The position numbers and the translations under genes are program-made. DNA of 24,272 nucleotides from contig DATD01000019.1 in NCBI GenBank assembly GCA_002504525.1, positions 1 to 24,272 of the forward strand, read 5' to 3'. Numbering within the stretch: position 1 is the first letter of the stretch; each line of letters begins with the position of its first letter. Below the pieces are notes generated by a model. The model was not told the origin of the DNA. It made no database searches and saw only the letters and a list, made by a program, of their open reading frames with translations. This document shows, piece by piece, positions 21,252 through 24,272 of this stretch. Source of the DNA: Methanomassiliicoccus sp. UBA345 (GTDB lineage Archaea; Thermoplasmatota; Thermoplasmata; Methanomassiliicoccales; Methanomassiliicoccaceae).

Positions 21252-22805
21252 ATGATAGCTAAGGACAGTGTTCTACAGAAGGGACTGCCGAAGACCACGC
21301 AGTCCCTTTGCCCGGAATGTAAGAAGGTCGTGCCAGCACGGATCTACGAGTCGAACGGAAAGGTGCTCATGGACAAGGAGTGCCCAGAGCACGGAAAGGT
21401 CACCGACACATACTGGTCGGATGTCGATCTGTTCCTCAAGGCCGAGAAGTACGCGTACGACGGCATCGGGATCACCAACGCCCTGATCAAAGACGCCAAG
21501 ACCTGCCCCGACAACTGCGGACTGTGCAACCTGCACACCTCCCATACGGCCCTGGCCAACCTCGACCTGACCAACCGGTGCAACCTCCGCTGCCCCATCT
21601 GCTTCGCTAACGCCAACCAGGCCGGTTACGTGTACGAGCCGTCCTTCGAGGAAGTGGTATTCATGATGGAGAAGCTTAGGGAGGAGCGCCCCGTCCCCAC
21701 CCCGGCCATCCAGTTCTCCGGCGGAGAGCCGACCATCTACCCCCGCTTCTTCGATGTCATAAAGAAGGCGAAGGAGCTCGGCTTCGCCCAGATCCAGGCC
21801 GCCACCAACGGCATCAAGCTGGCCGAGGACCCCGATTTCGCAAAGAACTGCGCCGAGGCCGGCCTCAACACCATCTACCTTCAGTTCGACGGCGTCTCCG
21901 ACGACATATACATGAAGACGCGCGGCAAGAAGATGATGGACGTGAAGCTCAGGGCGATCGAGAACGTCCGCAAGCTCACCGACAGGAGGCCGTCCATCGT
22001 CCTGGTGCCGACCGTCGTCAAGGGCCTGAACGACCACCAGATCGGCGACATAATCAAGTTCGCACTGAAGAACCGTGACGTGGTCAGGGCGGTGAACTTC
22101 CAGCCCGTCGCATTCACCGGCCGCATCGACCAGAAGGAGAGGGAGGAGGGCAGGTACACCATCCCCGACCTCATCAAGGACGTGAAGGGCCAGACCGGCT
22201 TCGCCAAGGAGGAGGACTGGTTCCCTGTCCCATCCGTGGCGCCGGTCTCCGCATACGCCTCCGCCATCCTGAAGCAGGACAAGGTCACCTTCACCACCCA
22301 CCCCCACTGCGGGATGGCCACCTACTGGTTCGTGGACCGCGATGAGAACGTCATGCCGCTGACCCAGTTCGTGGACGTGGACGGCCTGATGAAGGAGATC
22401 TACGATCTGGCCAAGGAAGCGTCGTCGGCCACGTTCCCCAAGCTCTCCCTGCTCAAGGCCAGAAAGATACTCCACAAGCATATCGACGAGAGCAAGCTCC
22501 CCGACGGCCTGACCGTCACTCAGTTCATCGACACCCTTACCAACGTGGTCAACAACGAGACCAAGACCGGACTGGCCAAGTTCTCGTGGAACATGATGCT
22601 GGTGAGCTCGATGCACTTCCAGGACGATTACAACTACGACATCGAGAGGGTCCGCCGATGTGCCATCCACTATGTCGTGCCGGACGGCAGGATCATACCG
22701 TTCTGCGCCTACAATGGCGGCCCCACCTACCGCACCGAGGTGGAGAAGAAGTTCTCCGTTCCCCTGGAGGAGTGGAGGAAGACCAAGGGCAACGAGTACA
22801 CCTGA
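21252..22805 (+). CDS. tes: Radical SAM protein of the tetraether lipid synthase (Tes, MJ0619-like) family
   Basis: Tes joins the phytanyl chains of two archaeol-type lipids through C-C bonds, making tetraether (GDGT) membranes. The 517 residues fit MJ0619-like proteins. The N-terminus has a rubredoxin-like metal site (Cys20, Cys23, Cys44, with His47). Cys85, Cys89 and Cys92 (CPDNCGLC) precede the radical SAM CX3CX2C at Cys110, Cys114 and Cys117 (CNLRCPIC). SGGEP is at 156-160. Later cysteines at 200, 353, 470 and 485 may bind further clusters, as this family has several. A pterin-methylating role was once proposed for MJ0619, but the adjoining lipid reductase favours tetraether synthesis. 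It leads an operon with a ferredoxin and GGR. Confidence 0.85.
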   Translation: MIAKDSVLQKGLPKTTQSLCPECKKVVPARIYESNGKVLMDKECPEHGKVTDTYWSDVDLFLKAEKYAYDGIGITNALIKDAKTCPDNCGLCNLHTSHTALANLDLTNRCNLRCPICFANANQAGYVYEPSFEEVVFMMEKLREERPVPTPAIQFSGGEPTIYPRFFDVIKKAKELGFAQIQAATNGIKLAEDPDFAKNCAEAGLNTIYLQFDGVSDDIYMKTRGKKMMDVKLRAIENVRKLTDRRPSIVLVPTVVKGLNDHQIGDIIKFALKNRDVVRAVNFQPVAFTGRIDQKEREEGRYTIPDLIKDVKGQTGFAKEEDWFPVPSVAPVSAYASAILKQDKVTFTTHPHCGMATYWFVDRDENVMPLTQFVDVDGLMKEIYDLAKEASSATFPKLSLLKARKILHKHIDESKLPDGLTVTQFIDTLTNVVNNETKTGLAKFSWNMMLVSSMHFQDDYNYDIERVRRCAIHYVVPDGRIIPFCAYNGGPTYRTEVEKKFSVPLEEWRKTKGNEYT

Positions 22806-22815
22806 GGTGATTGCG

Positions 22816-22983
22816 ATGATAGTATCAGTTGAGAGATGTCACCATTGCGGAGCCTGCGTGGGCTCCTGCCCCCAGAATGCCATATACATGAACGATTTCG
22901 CCCTCGAGTTCAGCGAGGCGTGCAACAACTGCGGACGCTGCATAAAGGTCTGCCCGGTGGGCGCCATCAAAAAGGAGGAGTGA
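22816..22983 (+). CDS. 2[4Fe-4S] ferredoxin
   Basis: A 55-residue bacterial-type ferredoxin with two cluster motifs: Cys8, Cys11, Cys14, Cys18 (CHHCGACVGSCP) and Cys36, Cys39, Cys42, Cys46 (CNNCGRCIKVCP). It is a cytosolic low-potential electron carrier. The start at 22816 has GAGGTGA five bases upstream, and that site overlaps the tes stop codon. Only one base separates its own stop from the ggr ATG. Its place between two reductant-requiring lipid enzymes suggests it is their dedicated electron donor: GGR needs electrons for each double bond and Tes needs them for SAM cleavage. That pairing is inferred from context. Confidence 0.93.
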   Translation: MIVSVERCHHCGACVGSCPQNAIYMNDFALEFSEACNNCGRCIKVCPVGAIKKEE

Positions 22984-22984
22984 G

Positions 22985-24178
22985 ATGAGAACGATCGAGT
23001 GCGATGTCGTAGTGGTCGGCGCCGGCCCGGCCGGCTCCATGACCGCCAAGTGGGCGGCCTTGGGCGGAGCGGACGTGGTAATGATCGACAAGAGGCCGGA
23101 GATCGGCTCCCCCATCCGCTGCGGGGAAGGGATCTCGCGCTCATGGCTGGACCGCGTCGGCATCACCGTGGACCCCAAGTGGGTCGCCAGGACGATGAAG
23201 GGCGCCAAGATAGTATCGCCGTCGGGCAAGCACAGCGTCACGCTCGACGAGAGCAAGGCCGGCAACGAAGTGGGGTTCGTCGTGGACCGGGTGTTCTTCG
23301 ACAAGGCTCTCGCCCGCGACGCCGCGGTGGCGGGCGCCAAGATCATGCTCAAGACCGCTGCCACCTCCCTCATAAAGGAGGACGGCAAGATCGTTGGCGT
23401 AAATGCGATCAGTCACGGCGAGCCGCTGGAGATCAGGGCAGGATGCGTGGTCGGCGCGGACGGGTTCGAGTCGCAGGTCGGCCGGTGGGCCGGCATCGAC
23501 ACCTCCCTGAAGGCGAACGACATCATCACCTGCTACCAGTACCGTCTGACCAACATCGAGTATAACCCGGACTTCACCGAGTTCCTCCTCGGCTCCGTGG
23601 CGCCGGGCGGCTACGCCTGGATATTCCCCAAGGACGAGAACACTGCCAATGTCGGGCTGGGCGTCCTGCTCACCAAGCTGAAGAAGCCGGGCGAGGTGAA
23701 GGAGTACTTGGACAGGTGGATCGCCAACGACCCCCGCCTGAAGAACGGACAGCCCCTGGAGGCGGTTTCCGGCGCGGTATCGGTATGCGCTCCCCTCGAC
23801 TCGGTCGCCATGGACAATCTCCTGCTGGTCGGCGACGCCGCGCGTATGATCAACCCCATAACCGGGGGTGGCATCGCCAACAGCTGCTATGCCGGCATGT
23901 TCGCCGGAAAGGTCCTGGCCAAGGGCGCCAAGGCCGGGGACTTCACCATGAACGTGCTCCAGGAGTACGAGGACGACTGGAGGGCGAAGATGGAGAACGG
24001 CCTGTGGCGCGACTGGATGGCCAAGGAGAAGCTCATCACCCTCTCCGATGAGACGCTGGAGATGCTGGTGGAGGCGGTGAGCAAGGTGGATCTTGAGAAG
24101 ATCACCGTGCACTCCCTCCTGGCCGCCGTCAAGCAGACCTACCCGGACCTGGTCAAGGAGTTCGAGGACCTCATCTGA
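22985..24178 (+). CDS. Digeranylgeranylglycerophospholipid reductase (geranylgeranyl reductase)
   Basis: FAD-dependent enzyme that saturates the double bonds of unsaturated archaeal isoprenoid lipids, giving archaeol-type chains. It is 397 residues, the usual archaeal GGR size. The FAD Rossmann motif GAGPAGS is at 12-18. RCGEG at 45-49 holds the active-site cysteine region typical of archaeal GGRs, and YAWIFPK is at 210-216. GDAARMINPITGGGI at 283-297 is the second FAD-binding motif. The ATG at 22985 follows the ferredoxin stop by one base, and AAGGAGGAG lies just upstream within the ferredoxin end. Family members also reduce geranylgeranyl groups of other compounds, but the tes neighbour supports a membrane lipid role. 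A hairpin terminator follows. Confidence 0.93.
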   Translation: MRTIECDVVVVGAGPAGSMTAKWAALGGADVVMIDKRPEIGSPIRCGEGISRSWLDRVGITVDPKWVARTMKGAKIVSPSGKHSVTLDESKAGNEVGFVVDRVFFDKALARDAAVAGAKIMLKTAATSLIKEDGKIVGVNAISHGEPLEIRAGCVVGADGFESQVGRWAGIDTSLKANDIITCYQYRLTNIEYNPDFTEFLLGSVAPGGYAWIFPKDENTANVGLGVLLTKLKKPGEVKEYLDRWIANDPRLKNGQPLEAVSGAVSVCAPLDSVAMDNLLLVGDAARMINPITGGGIANSCYAGMFAGKVLAKGAKAGDFTMNVLQEYEDDWRAKMENGLWRDWMAKEKLITLSDETLEMLVEAVSKVDLEKITVHSLLAAVKQTYPDLVKEFEDLI

Positions 24179-24187
24179 GCGACTAAC

Positions 24188-24219
24188 GAGGCCTCCCGGC
24201 CTCCCCTTCCCTTATTTTT
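24188..24219 (+). terminator. Hairpin terminator after ggr
   Basis: Perfect 6-base arms GAGGCC and GGCCTC around TCCC (24188-24203), then a T-rich run ending TTATTTTT. It terminates the tes-fdx-ggr transcript and, read from the other strand, may also serve a convergent gene. Confidence 0.65.
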
Positions 24220-24272
24220 CATTCAATTTCTTCGATCCATTCATGCGGAGCATTCACTTCCACAATGACGTT
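24219..24272 (-). CDS. Possible C-terminal end of a minus-strand gene (cut by window edge)
   Basis: Reading the minus strand from the window edge gives 17 sense codons, ending NAPHEWIEEIE and TGA, with no stop before. An amphipathic acidic tail and a stop right at the hairpin/T-run are consistent with a convergent gene end. An 18-codon open frame can easily arise by chance, so this is tentative and no product can be named. Confidence 0.3.
   Translation of the reverse strand, partial: NVIVEVNAPHEWIEEIE

Noticed and set aside
21273..22670. A 465-codon open frame antisense to tes.
   Set aside because: It is rich in Val, Gly, His, Asp and Leu as expected from the mirror of GC-rich coding sequence. 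It lacks a promoter and any recognisable motif, while the plus-strand protein is clearly real.
1..24272. CRISPR arrays, insertion sequences, integrase genes or attachment sites.
   Set aside because: I saw no regularly spaced repeats, transposase or integrase motifs, or flanking direct repeats anywhere in the window.

Overview
The window looks like chromosomal DNA of a GC-rich methylotrophic methanogen in the Thermoplasmata, most likely of the order Methanomassiliicoccales. This is inferred from gene content, with no database search. The archaeal markers are Dph2, uL16 (L10e), the RNase P subunit Rnp4, a geranylgeranyl reductase, a tetraether-synthase-like radical SAM protein and TATA-type promoters. 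The methanogen markers are MtaB, MtaC and marker protein Mmp4 (MtxX). All genes look chromosomal. I see no transposon, integrase, CRISPR array, rRNA or tRNA.

Layout. 1-3129 (minus) is a leucine operon, leuA (or cimA)-leuC-leuD, with overlapping junctions and leuD cut by the window edge. A 20-codon leader ORF ending in Leu/Ile codons lies between its promoter and leuA. 3365-4795 (plus) is a DHA2-type drug exporter. 4822-6604 (minus) is queD-queC-queE for preQ0/archaeosine, with two ATGA overlaps and an apparently leaderless promoter. Then come mmp4/mtxX (minus), an AlkZ-like winged-helix protein (plus), dph2 and rpl10e (minus), and a small ArsR-like regulator (minus) divergent from a carboxymuconolactone-decarboxylase-like gene (plus). 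An unknown acidic protein, rnp4, yhbY and serS follow on plus. 13728-15935 (minus) is mtaC-mtaB for methanol activation. 16274-20374 (minus) encodes a 1366-residue secreted or anchored protein with a prepilin-like N-terminus and a lamin-tail domain. 20448-24178 is a TrmB-type regulator (minus) divergent from a tes-ferredoxin-ggr operon (plus), with a perfect dyad in the shared promoter. The window ends with a hairpin terminator and perhaps the tail of another minus-strand gene.

How the genes work together. MtaB and MtaC move methyl groups from methanol onto a corrinoid; the partner MtaA is not here. The tes-fdx-ggr cluster appears to be a membrane-lipid maturation operon: GGR saturates the isoprenoid chains, Tes would join them into tetraethers, and the small 2[4Fe-4S] ferredoxin could supply electrons. 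Its promoter dyad is placed so that one TrmB-type protein could repress itself and activate the lipid operon. The most novel candidates are this regulatory arrangement, the leucine leader ORF and the giant prepilin-like lamin-tail protein.
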